Source: Alphaproteobacteria bacterium
Lineage (GTDB): Bacteria > Pseudomonadota > Alphaproteobacteria > Rhizobiales > Rhizobiaceae
Length of the DNA stretch: 64,000 nt
Assembly: GCA_018823835.1 (NCBI GenBank)
Contig: JAHJHT010000013.1
Location: forward strand, 310,001 to 374,000
Direction of reading: 5' to 3'
In this document: positions 26,018 to 33,612 of the stretch, piece after piece
Layout of the letters: every line of letters starts with the position of its first letter
Numbering within the stretch: the first letter of the stretch is position 1
Made by a program: the position numbers and the translations under genes
Notes under the pieces: model-generated
Databases searched by the model: none
What the model was told of the DNA's origin: nothing
The model's input: only the letters and a program-made list of their open reading frames with translations

Positions 26018-26785
26018 CTACCAGACGCCTTTGGTGACGCCTGTCCAGATATAGGACCAGAGCGTCGGGTGGTACCATTGCTGCGAGGGCATGTCGGTCC
26101 GGACCGGTCTCAACCGCCCCTCGAGCGCATCCTCGACCGCGCGGACACAGATATCGCGCGACATGACCGCGAGCCGCAGCGCGTAGTTGGTGAGATTGTC
26201 GCCCGCTTCGGGCCTGCCACGAACCTGGTAGATCACGTCGCCCGTATCGACGCCGGCATCGACCGCATGCACCGTGGCGCCGAAATTATCCGCGTCGCCG
26301 GTCGCCAGTGCCCAGTAGGCGCCGTTCATGCCGCGGTATTTCGGGTTGATGCCGGCATGGTAGTTGAGAACCGGGCAGGGGATGCCGTCGAGCGTCGATT
26401 GCGACAGCATGCGGCATCCGGCGAGGAGCACGACCTGCGGCCGCAGTTTCTCCAGCGTGTCGACCAGTTCGCGCGAATTGGCCGAGCCCACCGTGACGAT
26501 CGCCTGGTCCGCGACGGGCTCCGGCTTCACACTCTCGCCAGCAAGCGCGGTTGCATCGCGTCGGGAGAGAAAGAGCTTGCGGAGCCTTGTGAAGACCATG
26601 GTGCCGAGCTGGCCGGCAACGTTGAACCAGCCGAGCTTGCGGGCGCGGTTGCGCAGCAGGCGGGCCTTGGATTCAGGCTCTTCCATGACCACGGTCACGG
26701 GACCGAGCCTGTCCTGCACGGCGTTGACGATGACCCAGACGTGCGGGCCACCGGCGGTGACGATGACAATACGGGAATCCGGCAT
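26018..26785 (-). CDS. Formyltransferase family protein
   Basis: A 255-residue protein with a formyltransferase-fold core: VLLAGCRMLSQSTLDGIPCPVLNYHAGINPKYRGMNGAYWALATGD contains the conserved HAG and YRG segment of GART/Fmt N10-formyl-H4F-binding enzymes (given here only as the location, about residues 115-160). No Fmt C-terminal domain is present. It sits 8 bp downstream of exoD-like. Acceptor unknown; a sugar or amino-sugar formyltransferase is one option, folate-linked C1 metabolism another. Confidence 0.75.
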   Translation of the reverse strand: MPDSRIVIVTAGGPHVWVIVNAVQDRLGPVTVVMEEPESKARLLRNRARKLGWFNVAGQLGTMVFTRLRKLFLSRRDATALAGESVKPEPVADQAIVTVGSANSRELVDTLEKLRPQVVLLAGCRMLSQSTLDGIPCPVLNYHAGINPKYRGMNGAYWALATGDADNFGATVHAVDAGVDTGDVIYQVRGRPEAGDNLTNYALRLAVMSRDICVRAVEDALEGRLRPVRTDMPSQQWYHPTLWSYIWTGVTKGVW

Positions 26786-26793
26786 CCGGTCCG

Positions 26794-27450
26794 CTACATC
26801 AACCAGCCGAGCGCGGCGTGAGTGGCAAAGCTTGCGGCGCCGATGACGGCCGCGACGATCGCCAGCGAAACGATCCCCACGGTGCCGGCTATGGCAAGCA
26901 GGATGCCGTCGCGTTCGGAGAGAGCCAGGCCGAGAAGCGCGGTCGCAAGGGCCGGCAGCCAGTTGCCGAGCGGTATCGGCAGGGTGACGACGATGGCCAG
27001 GAACAGCGAGACCATGCCTATCACCCGGTCGCCCTGCCTGCGCCAGAACGGCCAGTAGCGCGGACGGACCAGCCTTTCCAGGCGGATCAGGCGCGGAATG
27101 ATCCAGTCCATCAAGCGGCGGAACTGGTCGGCGCTCATCGAGCGCTTCATCAGGAAGGAGGGCAGCCATGCCTGCTTGGAGCCGTAGACCATCTGGGCCG
27201 AGACGATGATCAGCGGGATCCCGAGCACGACAGAGGCGCCGGGCGGCAGCGGCAGCAGGTTGAAGGCGGCAAACAGCACGAGCAGCGGCGCAAAGCTGCG
27301 GTTTCCGAGCGCATTGCGCATGTGGGCGATGGAAACCGGCCCGTCTGCATCGCGGGCAAGCTGGGCGAACAGCACCGAAAGCCGCCTGGAGCGCCGGTGT
27401 TTCGGCGTGCCAATGAGACCGCTCTCAAAACTGTCTGCGTCCGCTTTCAT
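26794..27450 (-). CDS. ExoD family exopolysaccharide-synthesis membrane protein
   Basis: A 218-residue multi-pass membrane protein of the ExoD family, first seen in Sinorhizobium meliloti exopolysaccharide mutants. Segments VLFAAFNLLPLPPGASVVLG and LPIPLGNWLPALATALLGLA are typical. Start ATG 27450 (MKADADSFE). Probably co-transcribed with the formyltransferase gene. Biochemical role unknown. Confidence 0.85.
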   Translation of the reverse strand: MKADADSFESGLIGTPKHRRSRRLSVLFAQLARDADGPVSIAHMRNALGNRSFAPLLVLFAAFNLLPLPPGASVVLGIPLIIVSAQMVYGSKQAWLPSFLMKRSMSADQFRRLMDWIIPRLIRLERLVRPRYWPFWRRQGDRVIGMVSLFLAIVVTLPIPLGNWLPALATALLGLALSERDGILLAIAGTVGIVSLAIVAAVIGAASFATHAALGWLM

Positions 27451-27589
27451 GCCGAATCGATCCCAAGCCCCACCGGGGTACGCCCTGAAGCCCATTCTGT
27501 CCCGGGCGGGTTAACCCAAGATGACATGAGTGCTCGGCGCAGCTCTATTTGCCGTGCGGAGGTCGGAAATTCAACCCGCGCGACCCGGT

Positions 27590-28168
27590 TCAGCGCCGCA
27601 ACTCCATGATGTCCAGCTTGGAATCATAATAGGGCGCCGGAAGCTCGATGCGCCATGACTGCTCGCCGATGCGGTAGGCATAGCCGACCTGGTCGCTTTC
27701 GGGCCCGCTGCCATAGGGCCTGGCCGTCTCATCGTTGACGGAGAAGGAGCCGAGATAGATCAGGCGGGCGTCGCCGTCGTCGTAGAAGCGGCCGGTGGTA
27801 CGCTGCGAGCCGGTCAGTTTGGTCAGCATCCAGCCGGACCCGTCGTCAGTCACGCGGCACCTGAACCAGCCATAGACGATCAGTTCGGCAAGGCCGCCGG
27901 CCTTGATGGTCCGGCATTGCCAGTCGCCGGTGAGGTCAAGACCCTGGAAGGGCTGCGGCTCTCGGGCGACGAGTTCGTCCAGCACGGCGATGTCGGCAGG
28001 CGTGCCGCCCGCCCGGGCCTCGTCGAGCGCGCTCTTGCGCGTCGCATCGAAGGCCTCGAGCCGCGCCTTGTCGTTTTGCGTCATCAGCTTCTGGACGACG
28101 CCGTCTGCGAGCGCCGTTCCCGCGGGCAGGAGGAGCAGTGCTGTAAGCGCGAAGTGGCGAAGGGTCAT
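27590..28168 (-). CDS. DUF4893 exported protein
   Basis: A 192-residue exported protein with signal peptide MTLRHFALTALLLLPAGTALA and a conserved C-terminus (LTGDWQCRTIKAGG, later IELPAPYYDSKLDIMELR) matching DUF4893, common in rhizobia. Function unknown. The start has a GGAG site. Confidence 0.82.
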   Translation of the reverse strand: MTLRHFALTALLLLPAGTALADGVVQKLMTQNDKARLEAFDATRKSALDEARAGGTPADIAVLDELVAREPQPFQGLDLTGDWQCRTIKAGGLAELIVYGWFRCRVTDDGSGWMLTKLTGSQRTTGRFYDDGDARLIYLGSFSVNDETARPYGSGPESDQVGYAYRIGEQSWRIELPAPYYDSKLDIMELRR

Positions 28169-28250
28169 GGCGGTCTCCGTTGTCGGAGACGGATTAGACA
28201 GCGGAATCCGGCGCTTTTCTGTCGGGGGGCATGTCGGGCCGCTGTTTTGG

Positions 28251-28913
28251 TCAGGCGCCCGCGGTCATGATGGCCGGCGTCAGGTCGCCATAGCCGGTGA
28301 AGCGGTACTCGTAGTCGAGGCCAAGATAGTCAGCCGCCCACTTCGCCTTTTTCTGCAGTTCGGCATCCTCGGTCTGCGCCAGGTAGACGATCTTGGTGTA
28401 GTTGCCGAACACCATGTCGCGCAGTTCCGGATGCTCGTCGAGCCTCAGCGGCTCGATGACGAAGGCCTCGAACTGCCGTGCCAGCAGATCGGTCAGGTAG
28501 AAGGCAGTGATTTCGTGGTGGGAGGCGGCTGCAAATTCTTCGTTGCCGGTAAAGAAGGAATAGCAGTGCGGGCCGCCGATCCGCTGGATGCCTTCCTCGG
28601 CGCAGATCTTGTCGAGCTCGCCCTGGGTGCCGCATTCGGCATAGCCGATGAAGATGCGCTGATAGCCCTCGTTGCGGGCTTCGGCGATGGCCGCGCGCAT
28701 CGCCGGCGCGATCTTCGCAGGATAGACATGCCAGATCGCCGGCAGGCAGACGAGGTCGACATGGGTGAGACCATTGTTGCGGCAGATGGCGATGATTTCG
28801 CGCGCGATGGCGCCGCAGGCAATGACCCTCACCCTCCTGTCGAGCGGGGCCGAGGCAGCAATGTTGCCGCCTTTCGCGATCACGTCCGGCGTGTCGACTG
28901 GCTTGTCTATCAT
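28251..28913 (-). CDS. DUF1638 protein, corrinoid-cluster associated
   Basis: A 220-residue DUF1638 protein. It opens its conserved core at VRVIACGAIAREIIAICRNNG and has a redox- or metal-suggestive YAECGTQGELDKICAEEGI and GGPHCYSF with cysteines. DUF1638 genes recur near MttB and corrinoid proteins. It may act on corrinoid assembly or as a further methyl-handling protein; function unproven. The entericidin gene lies between it and the corrinoid protein on the other strand. Confidence 0.75.
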   Translation of the reverse strand: MIDKPVDTPDVIAKGGNIAASAPLDRRVRVIACGAIAREIIAICRNNGLTHVDLVCLPAIWHVYPAKIAPAMRAAIAEARNEGYQRIFIGYAECGTQGELDKICAEEGIQRIGGPHCYSFFTGNEEFAAASHHEITAFYLTDLLARQFEAFVIEPLRLDEHPELRDMVFGNYTKIVYLAQTEDAELQKKAKWAADYLGLDYEYRFTGYGDLTPAIMTAGA

Positions 28914-29033
28914 CGGCCTGCCTGTCGATAGTGCGGCGCTTCTTCCCGCGGGAGCTTGCCCGAGGCGGTCGGAACCGACTATCGTTTCATCCGTTGCCCT
29001 GCGCGTCATCAGCCCCTGAGGGAGACACTGTCC

Positions 29034-29162
29034 ATGAAACTGTCGCGTCTAGCGTCGCTTGCCACGATCCTCGTGTGCGCCCTGGCCGTAGCATCCTGCG
29101 CAAACACCGTTCGCGGCGTTAAGCGCGATGTCGCAGCCACGGCCAACGCGATCGAAGAATAG
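29034..29162 (+). CDS. Entericidin-like small lipoprotein
   Basis: A 42-residue lipoprotein: MKLSRLASLATILVCALAVA then the lipobox S-C, followed by a short helix with RGVKRDVAATANAIE. This matches the entericidin A/B family of small membrane-stability/programmed-death peptides. It is convergent with the corrinoid protein gene. Confidence 0.82.
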   Translation: MKLSRLASLATILVCALAVASCANTVRGVKRDVAATANAIEE

Positions 29163-29200
29163 CCGGACTGAGCGGCTTAGGCCACCTCCGCAGCGCGTCG

Positions 29201-29218
29201 CGGCCCGTCCCCGGGCCG
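29201..29218. terminator. Hairpin between convergent genes
   Basis: CGGCCCG-TCCC-CGGGCCG between the entericidin-like gene and the convergent corrinoid protein gene. No T-run, so efficient intrinsic termination is uncertain. Confidence 0.4.
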
Positions 29219-29236
29219 TGACCAGCGTGGCCGTTG

Positions 29237-29929
29237 CTAGGCGCGCACGTTGTGCTTGCGCTTCATGTAGTCCTTGGCTGTCTCGACCGCCACGGCCGCA
29301 TCGCGGCAGTAGGCGTCTGCACCGACGGCCTTGCCGAATTCTTCGTTGAGCGGCGCGCCGCCAACCAGCACGACGTAGTCGTCGCGGATACCCTTTTCCT
29401 TCATCGTGTCGATGACGACCTTCATGTAGGGCATGGTCGTCGTGAGCAGAGCCGACATGCCGATGATGTCGGGCTGATGCTCCTCGATGGCGGCGAGGTA
29501 TTTTTCGACCGGGTTATTGATGCCGAGATCAATGACGTCGAAACCGGCGCCTTCCATCATCATGCCGACAAGGTTCTTGCCGATGTCGTGGATGTCGCCC
29601 TTGACCGTACCGATCACCATCTTGCCCTGCTTGGGAGCGCCGGTGGCGGCGAGCAGCGGGCGCAGGATGAACATGCCGGCCTTCATGGCATTGGCCGACA
29701 ACAGCACTTCCGGCACGAAGAGAATGCCGTCGCGGAAGTCCTCGCCGACAATGCGCATGCCCTCGACCAGCGCCTCGGTCAGCACCTTGTAGGGTGCCCA
29801 GCCGCGGCCGAGCAGGATCTGCGTGCCTTCTTCGATTTCCTCCTTGAGGCCATCGTAAAGGTCGTCATGCATCTGCTGCACGAGCTCGTCGTCGGAGAGT
29901 TCGGAAAGGATGATTTCGTCGTCGGACAT
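29237..29929 (-). CDS. Corrinoid (B12-binding) methyltransferase protein, MttC/MtgC-like
   Basis: A 230-residue corrinoid protein with a helical cap (about 10-95) and a Rossmann B12 domain carrying GTVKGDIHDIGKN (107-119), giving the D-x-H-x-x-G motif with axial ligand His114, plus GMSALLTTTMPYM and VVLVGGAPLNEEFG. It shuttles the methyl group from MttB-type proteins to the methyl-H4F methyltransferase. It is transcribed divergently from the adjacent MttB gene over a 257-bp region with dyads. Confidence 0.93.
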   Translation of the reverse strand: MSDDEIILSELSDDELVQQMHDDLYDGLKEEIEEGTQILLGRGWAPYKVLTEALVEGMRIVGEDFRDGILFVPEVLLSANAMKAGMFILRPLLAATGAPKQGKMVIGTVKGDIHDIGKNLVGMMMEGAGFDVIDLGINNPVEKYLAAIEEHQPDIIGMSALLTTTMPYMKVVIDTMKEKGIRDDYVVLVGGAPLNEEFGKAVGADAYCRDAAVAVETAKDYMKRKHNVRA

Positions 29930-30039
29930 ATTTTTCTATGCTCCAGTTAGAACCGGGCGGGTGTCACGGCGCGCGCTTCTAGGCCCATACCTAGCCTGCA
30001 CGGTGCCCGAACCCTTAGCTGATTTGCGACTTCCTGCAA

Positions 30040-30072
30040 AAGGAAAGCGACTGGAAATCAATCGCTTTCCTT
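30040..30072. promoter_or_regulatory. Dyad in the divergent mttB / corrinoid-protein promoter region
   Basis: Perfect 11-bp arms AAGGAAAGCGA and TCGCTTTCCTT separated by 11 nt. A second small palindrome CTTGGC-GCT-GCCAAG follows at 30091-30105. With no T-run, an operator or an RNA switch is more likely than termination. I see no B12-box or cobalamin riboswitch signature. Confidence 0.5.
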
Positions 30073-30186
30073 GTCGATTTTGCGACAGGTCTTGGCGCTG
30101 CCAAGCCGTTTCCAATAAGGTGCATGACTACGATCCGGGCGACGGAGCGCGCGTGATCGCGCCAATATCTTTGCAGGACGGATTCT

Positions 30187-31761
30187 ATGGCCGACAATCT
30201 CGCTACCGATCAGGAAGCCTCGACGGCACGGCGCGGCCGTGCAGCAAGCGGCGGCGCCGCAGCGCGGCGTGCAGCCCGCTCGGGCGGCGGCCCTGGCATC
30301 CAGCAGAGCTACATCAAGCGCGCCATCAAGTCCTTCGAGGTGCTTGACGAGGAAGGCCTGGCGCTGATCGAGGCCAATGCCGACACGGTGCTCGAGGAAA
30401 CCGGCATCATCTTCCGCGACGACCCCGAGACACTGGCCTTGTGGAAAGAAGCCGGTGCCGACGTCCAGGGAGACCGCGTGCATTTCCCCAAGGGACTGCC
30501 GCGCTCGCTGCTGAAGACCGCGCCGTCCACCTTCACCCAGCAGGCGCGCAACCCCGAGCGCTCGGTGCAGATCGGCGGCGACGCCACGGTCTTCGCGCCG
30601 GTCTACGGCCCGCCTTTCGTGCGCGACCTCGATGGCGTGCGCCGCTACGCCACCATCGAGGATTTCCGCAATTTCGTGAAGCTCGCCTACATGGCGCCGT
30701 CGATCCACCATTCGGGCGGCACCGTATGCGAGCCGGTCGACGTGCCGGTCAACAAGCGCCACCTCGACATGATCTACAGCCACATCAAATATTCCGACAA
30801 GCCGTTCATGGGCTCAGTGACGGCGCCCGAGCGCGCCGAGGATACGGTGGCGATGGCCAAGATCGTGTTCGGCGACGACTACGTCGACAACAACACCGTT
30901 CTGACGTCGCTGATCAACGCAAACTCGCCGATGGTCTTCGACGACACCATGCTCGGCGCGCTGAAGGTCTATGCGCGGCACAACCAGGCCTGCATCGTGA
31001 CGCCGTTCATCCTGGCGGGCGCGATGAGCCCGGTGACGGTTGCCGGCACGCTGACGCAGGTATTGGCGGAGGTTCTCGCCGGCGCGGCCGTCACTCAGCT
31101 CGTGCGGCCGGGCGCGCCGGTGCTTTTCGGCACCTTCGCCTCGTCGATCTCCATGCAGTCGGGCGCACCGACCTTCGGCACGCCGGAACCGTCGCTGGTC
31201 TCCTATGGCGCCGCGCAGCTGGCGCGCCGCCTCGGCCTGCCGTTCCGCACCGGCGGCTCGCTCTGCGCCTCGAAGGTGCCGGATGCCCAGGCGGCCTATG
31301 AAAGCGCCAACACGCTGAACTCGACGATCCTTGCCGGCGCCAATTTCGTGCTTCACTCGGCCGGCTGGCTCGAGGGCGGGCTCGCCTCCTGCTACGAGAA
31401 GTTCATGATGGACATCGACCAGCTCGGCATGCAGCAGAAATTCGCCCAGGGTGTCGATCTTTCCGAGAACGGCCAGGCAATGGACGCCATCCGCCAGGTC
31501 GGTCCGGGCAGCCATTATCTCGGCTGCGACCACACGCAGGCGAACTTCCAGTCGGCCTTCTACCGCTCCGCGATCGCAGACAACAATTCCTACGAGCAGT
31601 GGCTGGCCGAAGGCGAGAAGACCGCGCCGCAGCGTGCCAACGAACTGGCGCGGCGCTGGCTCGAAACCTACGAAGCGCCTGCGCTCGACCAGGGCATCGA
31701 CGACGGGCTCCTCGACTTCATCGCAAGGAAGAAGGAGTCGATGCCCGACGCCTTCACTTGA
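30187..31761 (+). CDS. MttB-family corrinoid methyltransferase (non-pyrrolysine), copy 1
   Basis: A 524-residue trimethylamine methyltransferase (MttB) family protein. It reads through without an in-frame TAG, so it lacks pyrrolysine and belongs with MtgB-like enzymes, which demethylate glycine betaine, proline betaine or carnitine. Conserved parts include FVLHSAGWLEGG and the C-terminal QVGPGSHYLGCDHT. It is divergent from the corrinoid protein. The N-terminus has an extra Arg/Ala/Gly-rich stretch (residues 14-36). Methyl acceptor here is inferred to be the corrinoid protein. Actual substrate not determinable. Confidence 0.92.
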   Translation: MADNLATDQEASTARRGRAASGGAAARRAARSGGGPGIQQSYIKRAIKSFEVLDEEGLALIEANADTVLEETGIIFRDDPETLALWKEAGADVQGDRVHFPKGLPRSLLKTAPSTFTQQARNPERSVQIGGDATVFAPVYGPPFVRDLDGVRRYATIEDFRNFVKLAYMAPSIHHSGGTVCEPVDVPVNKRHLDMIYSHIKYSDKPFMGSVTAPERAEDTVAMAKIVFGDDYVDNNTVLTSLINANSPMVFDDTMLGALKVYARHNQACIVTPFILAGAMSPVTVAGTLTQVLAEVLAGAAVTQLVRPGAPVLFGTFASSISMQSGAPTFGTPEPSLVSYGAAQLARRLGLPFRTGGSLCASKVPDAQAAYESANTLNSTILAGANFVLHSAGWLEGGLASCYEKFMMDIDQLGMQQKFAQGVDLSENGQAMDAIRQVGPGSHYLGCDHTQANFQSAFYRSAIADNNSYEQWLAEGEKTAPQRANELARRWLETYEAPALDQGIDDGLLDFIARKKESMPDAFT

Positions 31762-31970
31762 AAGGAGCCCGATGCAGGCCGGGCTAAAGTGGCCAACATC
31801 ATCCACAAGGAAGTCTGGCGCAGCGCGTTTTCCGACCCGGACAGAAAGTAGGGCTGCGGCCTGCTGTCGCGGTTGGCGGAAAACGGCCAAGATGAACAAG
31901 CGTCAACTTGTGATTTTCCGGGTGCCACAGCCTAATCTTGTGCAGTGCGTCATCGAGGGAAACGACTGCC

Positions 31971-32486
31971 ATGGCTACTCTTCATCGTCCCACGGGCTAC
32001 TCCACGGCGCAGGTCGCGCTGCACTGGACGATTGCCGTGCTTGTCATTCTCCAGCTCATCATCGGTGAGGACATCGTGCCTGCCTACCGGGCGTTCCGGC
32101 GTGGAACCGAAATCTCGGCGGACGCCCTGTTCGACGCCAATATCCACGTCTATGTCGGTATCGCCGTGCTTGTGCTGGCGCTGGCGCGGTTGGGCCTTCG
32201 CCTGTGGCGCGGCGTGCCTGCCTATCCCGAGGGCGGCTCGAAGGCGCAGCGCATCGTGGCTGGGACCGTCCACGGGCTGCTCTATGTGGCGATCCTCGGC
32301 ATGCCGGTGACCGGTGCCCTTGCCTGGTTTCTCGGCGTCGGCGCAGCCGGAGAAGTCCACGAGCTGGCCAAGCCCGTCATCATCGCGGCCGTTGTCCTGC
32401 ACACGGCGGGGGCGCTGTGGCAGCATTTCTATGCCCGAACCGACGTGCTGACGCGCATGCTGAGGCCGCAAAGAAGCCGGGCGTGA
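31971..32486 (+). CDS. Cytochrome b561 family protein
   Basis: A 171-residue four-helix membrane cytochrome of the bacterial b561 type. Candidate haem histidines are in QVALHWTIAV, ANIHVYVGIA, TVHGLLYVA and VLHTAGALWQHF. The start ATG has GAGG. Its stop overlaps the GTG start of the next gene (GTGA), so they are coupled. Confidence 0.88.
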   Translation: MATLHRPTGYSTAQVALHWTIAVLVILQLIIGEDIVPAYRAFRRGTEISADALFDANIHVYVGIAVLVLALARLGLRLWRGVPAYPEGGSKAQRIVAGTVHGLLYVAILGMPVTGALAWFLGVGAAGEVHELAKPVIIAAVVLHTAGALWQHFYARTDVLTRMLRPQRSRA

Positions 32487-33178
32487 CCGCGGGGCGGCCA
32501 GCGCTTCTCGAAAATGTCGCCGCGGCGCTCCTGCGCCACGGCCTGATCCTGCGCGGCGGGTTCAACTTCCACCATGAGGACCAGCCGCCGTTCGGCCCCG
32601 CCGGGGACCCGGCGCGGGCCGTGCTGCTCGTCGGGCAGGCGGGTGCGGAACCCTGGCCGCATTTTCTGCGCTGGCGCGCGGCGCAGCCCGGCGGACTCGA
32701 CAATCCGCTGGACGCATGGTCGCGGGCGGTGATCGGTGCGGTTGCCGAAGATTGCGGGGCGAGGGCGGTCTCGCCCAACGACCGGCCCTACCAGCCGTTC
32801 CAGCAATGGGCGATGCGTGCCGAGGGATTGCGTCCGTCGCCGCTCGGCATCCTGATGCATCCGGACTACGGATTGTGGCACGCCTATCGCGGAGCGCTGC
32901 TCTTCGATGTGGAGCTGGACCTTGCGCCGCCTCGCGCAGCGATTCACCTTTGTGACCTATGTGCCGGAAAACCCTGCCTGAGTGCCTGTCCCGTCGGCGC
33001 GCATTCGGCTGCGGGCTTCAACCACGCCGCTTGTCTGACGCATGTGCGCGGCGCGACCGGCCAAGACTGCATGACCGGCGGCTGTTTCGACCGCAATGCC
33101 TGTCCCTATGGGACGGACTACCGCTATGTTCCGGACCAGCAAGCTTTCCACATGGCGGCCTTCGCGCGCCAGGCGTGA
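32483..33178 (+). CDS. 4Fe-4S ferredoxin-type protein
   Basis: A 231-residue protein. The C-terminal half has HLCDLCAGKPCLSACPVGAH and HVRGATGQDCMTGGCFDRNACP, two Cys-rich segments fit for Fe-S clusters. GTG start overlaps the cytochrome stop, suggesting an electron-transfer pair. The N-terminus (about 1-150) is unlike standard ferredoxins; function unknown. Confidence 0.7.
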   Translation: MTAGRPALLENVAAALLRHGLILRGGFNFHHEDQPPFGPAGDPARAVLLVGQAGAEPWPHFLRWRAAQPGGLDNPLDAWSRAVIGAVAEDCGARAVSPNDRPYQPFQQWAMRAEGLRPSPLGILMHPDYGLWHAYRGALLFDVELDLAPPRAAIHLCDLCAGKPCLSACPVGAHSAAGFNHAACLTHVRGATGQDCMTGGCFDRNACPYGTDYRYVPDQQAFHMAAFARQA

Positions 33179-33188
33179 GTGCCTGGCG
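33167..33188. terminator. Hairpin between convergent genes
   Basis: Perfect stem CGCCAGGC-GTGAGT-GCCTGGCG spanning the end of the 4Fe-4S gene and reaching the gap before the convergent phosphatase-like gene. No clear T-run, so strength uncertain. Confidence 0.45.
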
Positions 33189-33191
33189 TCG

Positions 33192-33530
33192 TTACTCGCC
33201 CATCTCGCGGATCAGCCCGTACAGATTTGTCGAGCGGGCGCCGGACCGGCAATAGGCGAAGACCGGGCCCTTCAGGTCCTGCAGGGCCGCGGCCTGCTCG
33301 GCGACGTTCTCGCCGGTGACCTGACCGCTGATGACCGGGATGTAGCGGAATTCCAGGCCGGCCGCCTTCGCTGCCGCCTCGACGCTCGCTGCCGAGGGCT
33401 GGCCAGGCTGTTCGCCATCCGGCCTGTTGCAGATCACGCTGTTGAAGCCGGCAGCCTTGATGGCGGCCACATCCTGGGGAAGAATCTGTCCGGCAACTGA
33501 ATACTGGTCGCTGATCTGGCGATATTCCAT
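33192..33530 (-). CDS. TIGR01244/DUF442 phosphatase-like protein
   Basis: A 112-residue protein of the BLH/DUF442 family, with a cysteine phosphatase-type loop YCRSGARS (Cys followed by Arg). Domains of this family are sometimes fused to sulfur-handling metallo-beta-lactamases. Start ATG 33530 (MEYRQISDQ). Confidence 0.82.
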   Translation of the reverse strand: MEYRQISDQYSVAGQILPQDVAAIKAAGFNSVICNRPDGEQPGQPSAASVEAAAKAAGLEFRYIPVISGQVTGENVAEQAAALQDLKGPVFAYCRSGARSTNLYGLIREMGE

Positions 33531-33612
33531 CTGTCGTCCTCGTTGTGGCGACCGCCTGGCGGTCTGTCGATACAAGTGTATCCATTCCCGAGCCGCCTGG
33601 GCAACCGGGAGT

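Noticed and set aside
30187..31761. Possible pyrrolysine-dependent MttB
   Set aside because: Both MttB-family genes have no in-frame TAG within the coding region, and no pyl genes were seen. They are non-pyrrolysine members.
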